A DNA stretch of 64,000 nucleotides. It comes from Stenotrophomonas maltophilia (lineage in GTDB: Bacteria > Pseudomonadota > Gammaproteobacteria > Xanthomonadales > Xanthomonadaceae). A program made the translations under genes and the position numbers. The notes below the pieces were generated by a model that ran no database searches, had not been told where the DNA came from, and was given only the letters and a program-made list of their open reading frames with translations. Where the stretch lies: positions 186,001-250,000 of the forward strand of contig NZ_NERD01000002.1 in NCBI RefSeq assembly GCF_002799155.1. The letters are read 5' to 3'. Below, one piece after another: positions 7,608-14,916 of this stretch (positions are counted from its first letter, which is position 1; each line of letters starts with the position of its first letter).

Positions 7608-8492
7608 TCACGCGCACGCGTCGGTCCACATCATCTCGGCGATCGGGCGCAGCGCCTTGCATTCCTGCGTCATCTCATCGGCAGACTGCACCTGGGCCTT
7701 GGCCTTCAGTTCCTCGGCCATCGCATCCACGCCGCTGAGCTGGTCCGGCGCGATCTTCGCCACGCAGGCGCGATGCTGCTGCAGCAGCAGGTCACAGCCC
7801 GGCACGCCGGTCACCTTCGGTGCGCTGGCCGCCTGCGCGTCCTGCATCCAGTCCTCGAACGGAGCCAGCGCGCCGGTCACGGTGCCCACCAGGTCGTCAA
7901 AGTTGCCGCTGTACCAGTAGCCGTTGTCCTTGGCCGGGTACAGGGTGAAGGTGCCGCTGACCGGCACGCGCGCACCGCTCTGCAGCGCCTGGGTGTAGGC
8001 GTCGGTGAACTGCTTGCGCGAGGCCGGGCTGGCGTCGGCTGCAAGGCTGGCGGCGAACAGCGGGCGCACCTTGCCCAGGTCGGGCACCTGGCAGCTGAAG
8101 GTGATGCGCGCCAGCTTCTGGTCTTCCACGTACTCGTTGTCTTCAATCACGCTCTTGCTGGCGCGGCACTTCGAATCACGCAGCGCCTTGGCATACAGCG
8201 CTTCGGTGGCGGCGGCATCGACCTTGGTGCCGGTACTGGCCAGCACGGTCTGCCACGGTTCGGCCAGCGCCTTGGCCAACGCACCCGGGTTCGGGGTCAC
8301 GGCATCCTGGCCTTCGAACGCCGGCTTCAGCGCATCGTTGAGCGTGCGGGTCGCAGCCGCATCATCTTCCAGCAGCACGCGTGCGTACAGGTCGAAGGCC
8401 TGTTCTGGCGTCAGCGTGGCCGGCGCGGCGCCAGCCAGCAGCGGGGCAGCCAGCAGGGCGCTGGCCAGCAAGGTACGCAAGGGGGTCTTCAT
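7608..8492 (-). CDS. Exported hypothetical protein
   Basis: 294 residues from the ATG at 8492 (MKTPLRTLLASALLAAPLLAGAAPA), a clear Sec signal peptide. An upstream in-frame ATG is possible but would bury the signal. The mature protein is largely alpha-helical in appearance, with Cys residues spaced through the C-terminal third (CDLLLQQHRAC, ECKAL, WTDACA), suggesting periplasmic disulfides. It was not recognised as a known family; it resembles lineage-restricted Xanthomonadaceae exported proteins, which is an inference. Confidence 0.7.
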   Translation of the reverse strand: MKTPLRTLLASALLAAPLLAGAAPATLTPEQAFDLYARVLLEDDAAATRTLNDALKPAFEGQDAVTPNPGALAKALAEPWQTVLASTGTKVDAAATEALYAKALRDSKCRASKSVIEDNEYVEDQKLARITFSCQVPDLGKVRPLFAASLAADASPASRKQFTDAYTQALQSGARVPVSGTFTLYPAKDNGYWYSGNFDDLVGTVTGALAPFEDWMQDAQAASAPKVTGVPGCDLLLQQHRACVAKIAPDQLSGVDAMAEELKAKAQVQSADEMTQECKALRPIAEMMWTDACA

Positions 8493-8585
8493 GACGGTGT
8501 TTCCTGTTCCAGAGGCGCGCAAGCCTAGCGCATCTGCGTGGATTTTCGATGGCGCGATGGGGTCACGTGGCAGTGCGCACGGGCC

Positions 8586-8615
8586 AAAAAAAACGGGCCC
8601 CTTGCAGGGCCCGTT
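8586..8615 (-). terminator. Rho-independent terminator of the Ax21-like gene
   Basis: Read on the minus strand, a 9-bp stem (AACGGGCCC with GGGCCCGTT) around a 6-nt loop is followed by an eight-T run (8593-8586). It lies 25 bp downstream of the stop codon at 8641. Confidence 0.9.
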
Positions 8616-8640
8616 CGATCGCACGACGAGGATCGGGCAA

Positions 8641-9261
8641 TCAGAAGCTGGCGCGGACGCCGACCGAGTACTGGGTGACGTCGCGGTAGCCGGCGATTTC
8701 GCCCACCACGCCCCAGGTCTTGGTGAAGTTGATCTGGCCGCCGACGGTGCCGACCCAGGTGCCCTTGTAGTTGTTGCCGCCATCCATGTAACCGGCCTTG
8801 GCCCAGGCTTCGGTCATGCGCGACGGCTTGCCGCGGATACCCATGGTGACGCGGCCCAGGTTGGTGTGGTCCTTGCCGTGGTAACGCACGCCGTCATAGC
8901 GCAGGGTCGATTCGGCGTTCTGGCGCACCCAGGCGGCATCGGCGGTGAAGTCCAGGCGGTCGGTCCACGGCATGCGGTAGCCGATACCCAGCTCCGGCTG
9001 GTTCAGTTCCAGCTTCAGCGAGTCTTCGCCGTAGTGGCGGGTCTTGCTGGTGCGCGACCAGCCACCGAACACGTAGACCTGCTCGGCCAGCGCGACCGAG
9101 CCACGCAGGTAGCCACCGTCGACCTTCGGGTCGTCCAGTGCGTTGTCGTCAACCTGGACCTGCGTCCAGCCGCCTTCCACGTAGGTGTAGCTCAGGGCGT
9201 CGGCCGAAGCCGAGAACGGGGCGGCGGCCAGCAGGGCAGCCACGATCAGGATCTTGCGCAT
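8641..9261 (-). CDS. Ax21-family outer-membrane beta-barrel protein
   Basis: 206 residues. It has a signal peptide MRKILIVAALLAAAPFSASA, then alternating amphipathic strands (YTYVEGGWTQVQV, GGYLRGSVAL, YVFGGWSRT) and a C-terminal phenylalanine (VGVRASF) typical of BAM substrates. Start and repeat pattern match the Ax21 family of Xanthomonas/Stenotrophomonas, small outer-membrane barrels also found in vesicles. The early proposal that Ax21 is a quorum signal was retracted, so no signalling role is claimed. The gene is monocistronic, with its own terminator and an AT-rich probable promoter near 9340-9365. Confidence 0.85.
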   Translation of the reverse strand: MRKILIVAALLAAAPFSASADALSYTYVEGGWTQVQVDDNALDDPKVDGGYLRGSVALAEQVYVFGGWSRTSKTRHYGEDSLKLELNQPELGIGYRMPWTDRLDFTADAAWVRQNAESTLRYDGVRYHGKDHTNLGRVTMGIRGKPSRMTEAWAKAGYMDGGNNYKGTWVGTVGGQINFTKTWGVVGEIAGYRDVTQYSVGVRASF

Positions 9262-9400
9262 GGGAATTCCTGTGAATTTCAGTCCATTGGCGGGCCTGCC
9301 CTCGCGGCTGCCCGTGGCGACCTCATGTCGTCCGCTGCGGATTTTAATGAAAGTTTTACAAAATGCGAGAGACGGCCGTCACAGGCTGGGGGCCGGGTTG

Positions 9401-9441
9401 GGGGTCGGATCCGTTTCCCATCGGGAAACGGCTCTGACCCC
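9401..9441. repeat. GGGGTC-type palindrome, first member of an inverted doublet
   Basis: 41-bp stem-loop with the GGATCCG-type arm on the left and a compensated change in the stem (CCGTTTCCC with GGGAAACGG). It is followed 24 bp later by an oppositely oriented copy. Confidence 0.9.
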
Positions 9442-9465
9442 AGTACTGCTGTGCCACCGGGCCAT

Positions 9466-9504
9466 GGGGTCAGAGCCCTTTCCTGCGGAAAGGGGTCCGA
9501 CCCC
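9466..9504. repeat. GGGGTC-type palindrome, second member of an inverted doublet
   Basis: 39-bp stem-loop with the AGAGCCC-type arm on the left. Its right end is 16 bp upstream of the likely -10 of the riboflavin operon, so the element overlaps the -35 region. Confidence 0.9.
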
Positions 9505-9520
9505 ATTCAGCACGGGCTGG

Positions 9521-9526
9521 TACACT
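9521..9526 (+). promoter_or_regulatory. Possible -10 hexamer of the riboflavin operon
   Basis: TACACT at this position is 30 nt upstream of the first FMN-riboswitch helix, a suitable start point for a riboswitch leader. No consensus -35 is visible; the -35 region falls in the palindromic repeat at 9466-9504. Confidence 0.35.
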
Positions 9527-9556
9527 AGCCGCGCCGGTTCGCCGGTACACAAACGT

Positions 9557-9694
9557 CTTCAGGGCGGGGTGCAATTCCCCACCGGCGGTAGGTGCGCAAG
9601 CACGAGCCCGCGAGCGCCCCGGCCCACGGCCGGGGGTCAGCAGATCCGGTCCAATGCCGGAGCCGACGGTCATAGTCCGGATGAAAGAAGACGG
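9557..9694 (+). ncRNA. FMN riboswitch (RFN element)
   Basis: All conserved blocks are in order: CTTCAGGGCGGGGTGCAATT, CCCCACCGGCGGTA, AGCCCGCGAGC, GCAGATCCGGT, CCGGAGCCGACGGTCATAGT, and the closing CCGGATGAAAGAAG. It senses FMN and represses the downstream genes. A short hairpin (CAGGGC/GCCCTG, 9700-9715) lies between the aptamer and the ribE start and may belong to the expression platform. No strong T-run follows, so control of translation initiation is more likely than termination (inference). Confidence 0.97.
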
Positions 9695-9770
9695 TGCCAC
9701 AGGGCTCATGCCCTGCGTGCGCCTGTTTGCCTTGCGGCGTTTTTCGCTCACATTCCGCGGAGAACGTTAC

Positions 9771-10397
9771 TTGTTTACTGGAATCATCGAAGGCGTCGGC
9801 CGTCTGGCCGCACGCGAATCCATCGGCGGCGATGTCCGCTTCACCTTCAATGTCGGGAATCTGCCGTTCGACAACGTGCAGATGGGCGAGAGCATTGCCA
9901 TCAACGGCGTCTGCCTCACCGTCATCGCATTCGACGCCAGCAGCTTCCAGGCCGATGCCTCCACCGAGACCCTGGGCCTGACCACGCTGGGCCAGCTGGG
10001 CGAGGGGGCGGTCATCAACCTGGAACGCGCCATGCGCCCGACCGACCGCCTCGGCGGCCATCTGGTCAGCGGCCACGTCGACGGCCTCGGCCAGGTGCTG
10101 ACCATCCACGAAGACGCGCGTGCCCAGCGCTGGCGCTTCGCCGCGCCGGCCTCGCTGCGCCGCTACATCGCCAAGAAGGGCTCGATCTGCGTGGACGGCG
10201 TCAGCCTCACCGTCAACGAAGTGGACGACGAAGGCTTTGAAGTCGCCCTGATCCCGCACACCGTGGCCAACACCGCCTTCTCCGCCGCAGGCGTGGGCAG
10301 CGCGGTCAATCTTGAAATCGATCTGGTCGCCCGTTACGTCGAGCGATTGATGGGTGTGCCGACCAACGGTCAGCACCCGCATGGAGATGCAGCATGA
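9771..10397 (+). CDS. ribE: Riboflavin synthase alpha subunit
   Basis: 208 residues. It converts two 6,7-dimethyl-8-ribityllumazines to riboflavin plus the pyrimidine precursor. The conserved N-terminus FTGIIEGVG is preceded directly by TTG, and GCGGAGA lies 7 nt upstream, so TTG at 9771 is the start; the ATGs upstream would include riboswitch sequence. The two lumazine-binding repeats are residues ~1-97 (INGVCLTV, GGHLVSGHVDG) and ~98-200 (CVDGVSLTVNEV). The stop overlaps the ribBA start by 4 nt. Confidence 0.95.
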   Translation: MFTGIIEGVGRLAARESIGGDVRFTFNVGNLPFDNVQMGESIAINGVCLTVIAFDASSFQADASTETLGLTTLGQLGEGAVINLERAMRPTDRLGGHLVSGHVDGLGQVLTIHEDARAQRWRFAAPASLRRYIAKKGSICVDGVSLTVNEVDDEGFEVALIPHTVANTAFSAAGVGSAVNLEIDLVARYVERLMGVPTNGQHPHGDAA

Positions 10398-11494
10398 ATT
10401 TCGCCCCGATTCCGGAAATCCTGGAAGACATCCGCCTGGGCCGCATGGTGGTCATCGTCGATGACGAAGACCGCGAGAACGAAGGCGACCTGATCATGGC
10501 CGCCGAACTGGTCAAGCCGTCGGACATCAACTTCATGGTCACCCACGGCCGTGGCCTGGTGTGCCTGCCGCTGACCCGCACCCGCGCCGCCGACCTCGGC
10601 CTGGCGCCGATGGTGCAGGCCAATACCGCGCAGTTCCAGACCAACTTCACGGTCAGCATCGAGGCCGCCGAGGGTGTCACCACCGGCATCTCGGCGCATG
10701 ACCGCGCCCACACCATCCGCACTGCGGTGAAGCCCAATGCCAAGCCGTCGGACCTGCACCAGCCGGGCCACATCTTCCCGCTGATCGCCCAGCCGGGCGG
10801 CGTGCTGACCCGCGCCGGCCATACCGAAGCCGGCGTGGACCTGGCCATGCTGGCCGGGCTGGAACCGGCCGGCGTGCTGGTGGAGATCCTGAACCCGGAT
10901 GGCAGCATGGCGCGCCGCCCGGAGCTGGAAGTGTTCGCCCGCGAGCACGGCCTGAAGATGGGCTCCATCGCCGACCTGATCGCTTACCGCCTGGCCACCG
11001 AAAAGACCGTCGAGCGCGTGGACGAGCGCGAGATCGAGACCGAGTTCGGCCCGTTCAAGCTGGTGACCTACCGCGACCGCATCGCCCACGACCTGCACTT
11101 CGCGCTGGTCCGTGGCAACCCGGGTGCCGAAACGCCCACCCTCGTGCGCGTGCAGGTGGAAAACCCGCTGGCCGACCTGCTGCACTGGCGCCGTGACGAC
11201 TTCGGCGTGGCCGCCACCGATGCCCTGCGTGCGATCGATGCCGAGGGCGCGGGCGTGATGGTGGTGCTGTCGGCCCCGCGCGATGGCGAAGCCCTGCTGG
11301 CCCGCCTGCGCCAGCAGCCGGCGCCGGTGGTGCCGGGCAAGGACAAGGACGTGGGCCAGTGGCGCCGCAATGGTGCCGGCGCACAGATCCTGTCCGACCT
11401 GGGCCTGGGCAAGCTGCGCGTGCTGGGCACCCCGCGCCGCCAGATCGGCCTGGCCGGGTACGGCCTGGAAGTGGTGGAGACGGTCACCCTGTAA
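10394..11494 (+). CDS. ribB: 3,4-dihydroxy-2-butanone-4-phosphate synthase with degenerate GTP-cyclohydrolase-II-like domain (RibBX type)
   Basis: 366 residues. The RibB domain (1-~205) is intact: DDEDRENEGDLI, THGRGLVC, and HTEAGVDLA. It makes the four-carbon unit for lumazine from ribulose 5-phosphate. The C-terminal ~160 residues align with GTP cyclohydrolase II (LPNLY-like FGPFKLVTYRD, IGLAGYGLEVVE), but the segment has no cysteine at all, so the three Cys zinc ligands of RibA are missing. Cyclohydrolase activity is therefore not expected, and a separate ribA should exist elsewhere in the genome. The 4-nt overlap with ribE indicates translational coupling. Confidence 0.93.
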   Translation: MNFAPIPEILEDIRLGRMVVIVDDEDRENEGDLIMAAELVKPSDINFMVTHGRGLVCLPLTRTRAADLGLAPMVQANTAQFQTNFTVSIEAAEGVTTGISAHDRAHTIRTAVKPNAKPSDLHQPGHIFPLIAQPGGVLTRAGHTEAGVDLAMLAGLEPAGVLVEILNPDGSMARRPELEVFAREHGLKMGSIADLIAYRLATEKTVERVDEREIETEFGPFKLVTYRDRIAHDLHFALVRGNPGAETPTLVRVQVENPLADLLHWRRDDFGVAATDALRAIDAEGAGVMVVLSAPRDGEALLARLRQQPAPVVPGKDKDVGQWRRNGAGAQILSDLGLGKLRVLGTPRRQIGLAGYGLEVVETVTL

Positions 11495-11499
11495 TGGGG

Positions 11500-11576
11500 A
11501 TTGCCGGCCAGCGGCCGGCACTACCGGTGGGTGCCGACCCCATGCCACCGGTGGGTGCCGACCGTTGGTCGGCACA
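11500..11576. repeat. SMAG-like palindromic repeats between ribBA and ribH
   Basis: Two hairpins: 11500-11525 (TTGCCGGCCAGCGGCCGGCA followed by CTACC) and 11548-11576 (GGTGGGTGCCGACC with GGTCGGCAC). An additional half-unit (GGTGGGTGCCGACC) lies at 11527-11540. Confidence 0.8.
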
Positions 11577-11653
11577 GCCCTGGGCCCCCGCCAGCCACGG
11601 CCGGGGCCCATCCACGCTAGAATTACCCCCTTATCGAGTCCCCCAAGCCGCAT

Positions 11654-12121
11654 ATGAGCCACTTCGAAGGCGATCTTCGCACTCCCGAATCGGCGCGCTT
11701 CGCCATCCTGGCCAGCCGCTGGAACGCCCGCATCACCGACGCGCTGGTCGCAGGCGCCCGCCTGAGCCTGGCCGGCAACGGCATCACCGAAGCCAACATC
11801 GACGTGATCCGCGTGCCGGGTGCCTGGGAACTGCCGCTGGTGGCCGCACGCCTGGCCGCCGCCCATGAACACGCCGCCATCCTCACCCTGGGCTGCGTGA
11901 TCCGTGGCGATACCCGCCACTACGAACACGTGGCCGACCGCTGCGCCGAAGGCCTGATGCGCGTGCAGCTGGATTTCGGCGTGCCGGTGCTGAACGGCGT
12001 GCTGGCGGTCGAACGCGCCGAGGATGCCGAGGCACGTGCCGGCGGCAGCCACGGCAACAAGGGCGAGGAAGTCGCACTCGCCGCATTGGAAATGGTCAAT
12101 CTTCTGGAGCAGCTGCCATGA
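11654..12121 (+). CDS. ribH: 6,7-dimethyl-8-ribityllumazine synthase
   Basis: 155 residues. It condenses the RibB product with the RibD-derived pyrimidine. The substrate-binding FAILASRWN lies near residue 16, VPGAWELP near 56, and [14 protein letters not shown] near 80 carries the catalytic His. The [17 protein letters not shown] motif is near the C-terminus. The ATG start overlaps no repeat. The last 4 nt overlap nusB, as in many proteobacteria. Confidence 0.96.
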   Translation: MSHFEGDLRTPESARFAILASRWNARITDALVAGARLSLAGNGITEANIDVIRVPGAWELPLVAARLAAAHEHAAILTLGCVIRGDTRHYEHVADRCAEGLMRVQLDFGVPVLNGVLAVERAEDAEARAGGSHGNKGEEVALAALEMVNLLEQLP

Positions 12122-12597
12122 ACAAGAACACCCAGGGCAAGCCCTCCGGTAAACCCGTCCGCCGCGATGGCGTCGACCCGGTGCTGCGCTCGCGCGCCCG
12201 CCGTCGTGCCGTGCAGGCCATCTACGCCTGGCAGATTTCCGGCGGCAACGCCCAGTCGCTGATCGCCCAGTTCGCCCACGAGCAGGCCCGTGAAATCGCC
12301 GACCTGGCGTACTTCGAGGCGCTGCTGCACGGCGTGCTCGACAACCGCCGCGACATCGACGAAGCGCTCGGCCCGTACCTGGACCGTGGCATCGAGGAAG
12401 TGGACGCGATCGAACGCGCGGTGCTGCGCCTGGCCGCTTACGAACTGCGCTACCGCCTGGACGTGCCGTACCGCGTGGTGATCAACGAAGCCATCGAATC
12501 GGCCAAGCGCTTCGGTTCCGAACATGGCCACACCTACGTCAACGGCGTGCTGGATCGTGCCGCCGTGGAATGGCGCAAGGTCGAATCGGGTCACTGA
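12118..12597 (+). CDS. nusB: Transcription antitermination factor NusB
   Basis: 159 residues. NusB binds boxA RNA with NusE (S10) in rRNA antitermination. It begins with a basic, flexible extension and then [15 protein letters not shown], the conserved first helix. [28 protein letters not shown] and [26 protein letters not shown] are diagnostic. It is coupled to ribH by an ATGA overlap and separated from thiL by repeats. Confidence 0.96.
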   Translation: MNKNTQGKPSGKPVRRDGVDPVLRSRARRRAVQAIYAWQISGGNAQSLIAQFAHEQAREIADLAYFEALLHGVLDNRRDIDEALGPYLDRGIEEVDAIERAVLRLAAYELRYRLDVPYRVVINEAIESAKRFGSEHGHTYVNGVLDRAAVEWRKVESGH

Positions 12598-12611
12598 CCC
12601 GGTTTCTGCTT

Positions 12612-12770
12612 CTGGTGGATGCCAACCTTGGTTGGCATGGCTGGGAACCTGTTCCGGACTCCGAACGGCGTGGAAACCTGCCTTGGTAGAGTCGACTGTT
12701 AGTCGACTGCTTTTTGAACGGCGGTCATGATGTTGGACGCGAGAGCAGTCGACTAACAGTCGACTCTACC
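12612..12770. repeat. SMAG repeats between nusB and thiL: one single unit and one GTAG...CTAC pair
   Basis: A single unit GGTGGATGCCAACCTTGG...GGCATGG lies at 12612-12638. A doublet follows: 12685-12710 (GGTAGAGTCGACTGTTAGTC onward) and 12745-12770, its exact reverse complement ending CTACC. The two GTAG-type hairpins face each other around a 34-bp spacer, the classical dimeric SMAG arrangement. Confidence 0.85.
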
Positions 12771-12856
12771 CGGTCGGTTCCGCCCCACCGGTTCCACCTC
12801 GTCGGCATCATCCGCCCGCGCCCGTCGCCCATCCATGCACCCCGCCGGAACGCCCC

Positions 12857-13819
12857 ATGTCCCTGGCCGAATTCGCCCTCATCGACCGCATCCGCGCCCG
12901 CACCCTCGAGCGCGACGACATCCTGCTCGGCATCGGTGACGACGCCGCGCTGCTGCAGCCGCGTGCCAACGAACAACTGGTGGTCACCGCCGACACGCTC
13001 AACAGCGGCATCCACTTCCCGGTGGAAACACCGGCCTTCGACATCGGCTGGAAGACCCTGGCAGTCAACCTCTCCGATCTGGCGGCGATGGGCGCGCGCC
13101 CGGCGTGGTGCACGCTGGCACTGTCATTGCCGGAGGCCTCTGAAGACTGGATCGAGGCCTTCGCCGATGGCTTCTTTGCCTTGGCCGACCAGCACGACAT
13201 CGCGCTGATCGGTGGTGACACCACGCGCGGCCCGCTGTCGCTGTCGGTGACCGCGATGGGCCAGGTCGGGCGCGGCCAGGCCCTGCGACGCGATCGCGCA
13301 CAGGCAGGCGATGACATCTGGGTGAGCGGCACGCTCGGCGATGCCGCCGGTGCGCTGCGCCTGTGGCAACAAGGTGCGTTGAGCATCGCCACCGCCACGC
13401 TGCTGGCCGACTACGAAAGCCTGCGCCTGCGCCTGCTGCGGCCGACGCCGCGCGTTACCCTCGGCCTGCGCCTGCGTGCATTCGCGCATGCCGCGGTGGA
13501 TGTGTCCGACGGCCTGCTGGCCGATGTGGGCCACATTGCCACGCGCAGCAACGTGGCCGCGCAGGTGGATGCCGATTCGCTGCCGATCTCGCACGCGCTG
13601 CGTGAGCTGCTCGGCCGCGACGCTGCACGCGACTGCGCACTGCGCGGCGGCGACGACTACGAGCTGTGCTTCACCGCTGCCGCCGACCAGCGCGATGCGC
13701 TGCATTACCTGGCCGAATCGCTGGACGTGCCGCTCACCCGCATCGGCCGCATCGCCGAAGGGCAGGGCGTGCACGTGGACGGCGAAGCCGCCGACGGCGG
13801 CTACCAGCACTTCGCGTAG
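12857..13819 (+). CDS. thiL: Thiamine-monophosphate kinase
   Basis: 320 residues. It phosphorylates TMP to thiamine diphosphate. LGIGDDAALL (near residue 25-34), the NLSDLAAMGARPAW segment (~75), GGDTTRGPLSLSVTAMG (~115-130), DVSDGLLADVGHIA (~215) and GGDDYELCF (~260) are the ThiL/AIR-synthase-like motifs. nusB-thiL is a common proteobacterial pairing. The TMP-synthase-like part of the Nudix-ThiE fusion is at 57.5 kb. Confidence 0.96.
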   Translation: MSLAEFALIDRIRARTLERDDILLGIGDDAALLQPRANEQLVVTADTLNSGIHFPVETPAFDIGWKTLAVNLSDLAAMGARPAWCTLALSLPEASEDWIEAFADGFFALADQHDIALIGGDTTRGPLSLSVTAMGQVGRGQALRRDRAQAGDDIWVSGTLGDAAGALRLWQQGALSIATATLLADYESLRLRLLRPTPRVTLGLRLRAFAHAAVDVSDGLLADVGHIATRSNVAAQVDADSLPISHALRELLGRDAARDCALRGGDDYELCFTAAADQRDALHYLAESLDVPLTRIGRIAEGQGVHVDGEAADGGYQHFA

Positions 13820-13859
13820 CAGCAGCGGTACTGCTCTGGTGGGTGCCAAACTTCGGGGT

Positions 13860-13898
13860 GGGGTCAGATCCCTTTGCGGCGCAAAGGGATCTGACCCC
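13860..13898. repeat. GGGGTC-type palindrome (perfect arms)
   Basis: 39-bp stem-loop in which both arms read GGGGTCAGATCCCTTTGC, so it is a perfect inverted repeat around a 3-nt centre. It lies 40 bp after the thiL stop. Confidence 0.9.
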
Positions 13899-13923
13899 CA
13901 GTGAAGCACCTCGGCATTGCCCT

Positions 13924-13977
13924 GGTAGGTGCCAACCTTGGTTGGCACGAATGTGTCGACCAAGGTCGACACCTACC
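13924..13977. repeat. SMAG doublet (GTAG...CTAC)
   Basis: 13924-13948 (GGTAGGTGCCAACCTTGG onward) and 13953-13977 (ending GACACCTACC) are two hairpins facing each other 4 bp apart. They lie between the convergent thiL and the minus-strand gene ending at 14008. Confidence 0.85.
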
Positions 13978-14007
13978 GAAGCGCACGCGCATCGGTATCG
14001 CCCGGCG

Positions 14008-14418
14008 TTACGCCGCGCGCAACTGCACGTCCACATACTCGGCCAGCCCACGGCAGGCCAGCAGCAGGCCCTCGCGCGCACCATCGCCCATCTGCTGGTC
14101 GATATCGCCGTCCACGCGCACGCGTTCAGTGGCGTGCAGCAGTTCCAGCAGGAAACTCAGCCCCGCATTGGCACGATCAATACGCGCCAATGCCAGGCGC
14201 TGCCCGGGTGTGTGGTTGTTGCCCGGCCACGGCTGGCCATCGGCCGCATCGCCCTGGCGGATGTACTGCAGGCAGGCCTGCAACGTGATGGCCCCGGCGC
14301 TGTTGCCGGCCTGCAGCGATACGAACGTGTCTTCCAGTGTGCGCGCCAGGTCATCCGGCAGGCGCGTGGCGGCGTCGCCCAGGGTGGCGAACAGGTGGGG
14401 GTAGGGGGAAGCGGTCAT
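14008..14418 (-). CDS. Hypothetical protein, 136 residues
   Basis: The ATG at 14418 (MTASPYPHLFATLGDAATRL) is the preferred start; the frame is open for 370 nt further upstream but with atypical composition. The protein looks all-alpha and cytoplasmic: no signal peptide and no membrane segment. Features include NNHTPGQRLALARIDRANAGLSF and an acidic loop VDGDIDQQMGDG. It was not recognised; it may belong to a small Xanthomonadaceae-specific family (guess). Confidence 0.6.
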   Translation of the reverse strand: MTASPYPHLFATLGDAATRLPDDLARTLEDTFVSLQAGNSAGAITLQACLQYIRQGDAADGQPWPGNNHTPGQRLALARIDRANAGLSFLLELLHATERVRVDGDIDQQMGDGAREGLLLACRGLAEYVDVQLRAA

Positions 14419-14876
14419 GGCGGCGTCCTTGTGCAAGCGGCAAGGGGCCACCCCGCTTAACAGCGAGGGTGGCGGACGGTGCATGGTTCCAATACCGGTA
14501 GTAACACTGCGAAACGCCGGCGGGCACGGGGCCCCCACGCACCGCCCGCCATAGATGCGCGGACAGAATGCCTGCCGACGCCACCCAACAAGGAAAGGGT
14601 GACGCCGGCAGACAAGCGTAAACAACAGTGTTACTGATCGGGATTGGAAGCCCGTGCCACCCGTTGTCGGTGGCGCTACATGATTTGCATGAAGCGCCAA
14701 TGCTGCCAATGAGAATTGTTGGAAACTTCGAAAGTGTTGGAATTTCGTGGCTGGCAGGCAGCAGATGGCAATGCCTGCCGAATGCGACATTCTCTGTAGC
14801 GTCGAGCCATGCTCGACCGTTGTCGGTCGTCGCCGGGAAAACCCAGTCGAGCATGGCTCGACGCTACAGAATGCAG
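14419..14876. other. Gene-free stretch with one SMAG doublet
   Basis: No convincing gene is seen in these 458 bp; the ORFs crossing it are GC-driven extensions. It holds a SMAG pair at 14795-14817 (TGTAGCGTCGAGCCATGCTC onward) and 14847-14869 (its inverse, ending CGCTACA). The 14480-14790 part is lower in GC and shows no other structure that I can support. Confidence 0.6.
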
Positions 14877-14904
14877 AACGGCGCCGGATCTCTCCGGCGC
14901 CGTT
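14877..14904 (-). terminator. Hairpin downstream of autotransporter 1
   Basis: An 11-bp stem (AACGGCGCCGG with CCGGCGCCGTT) lies 12 bp after the stop at 14917. A homologous hairpin follows autotransporter 2 at 17680-17707, so it was duplicated with the gene. The T-run is weak on the minus strand (TTCTGCATTCT) and somewhat better on the plus strand, so termination may be inefficient or bidirectional. Confidence 0.6.
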
Positions 14905-14916
14905 CTTTCAACTACT

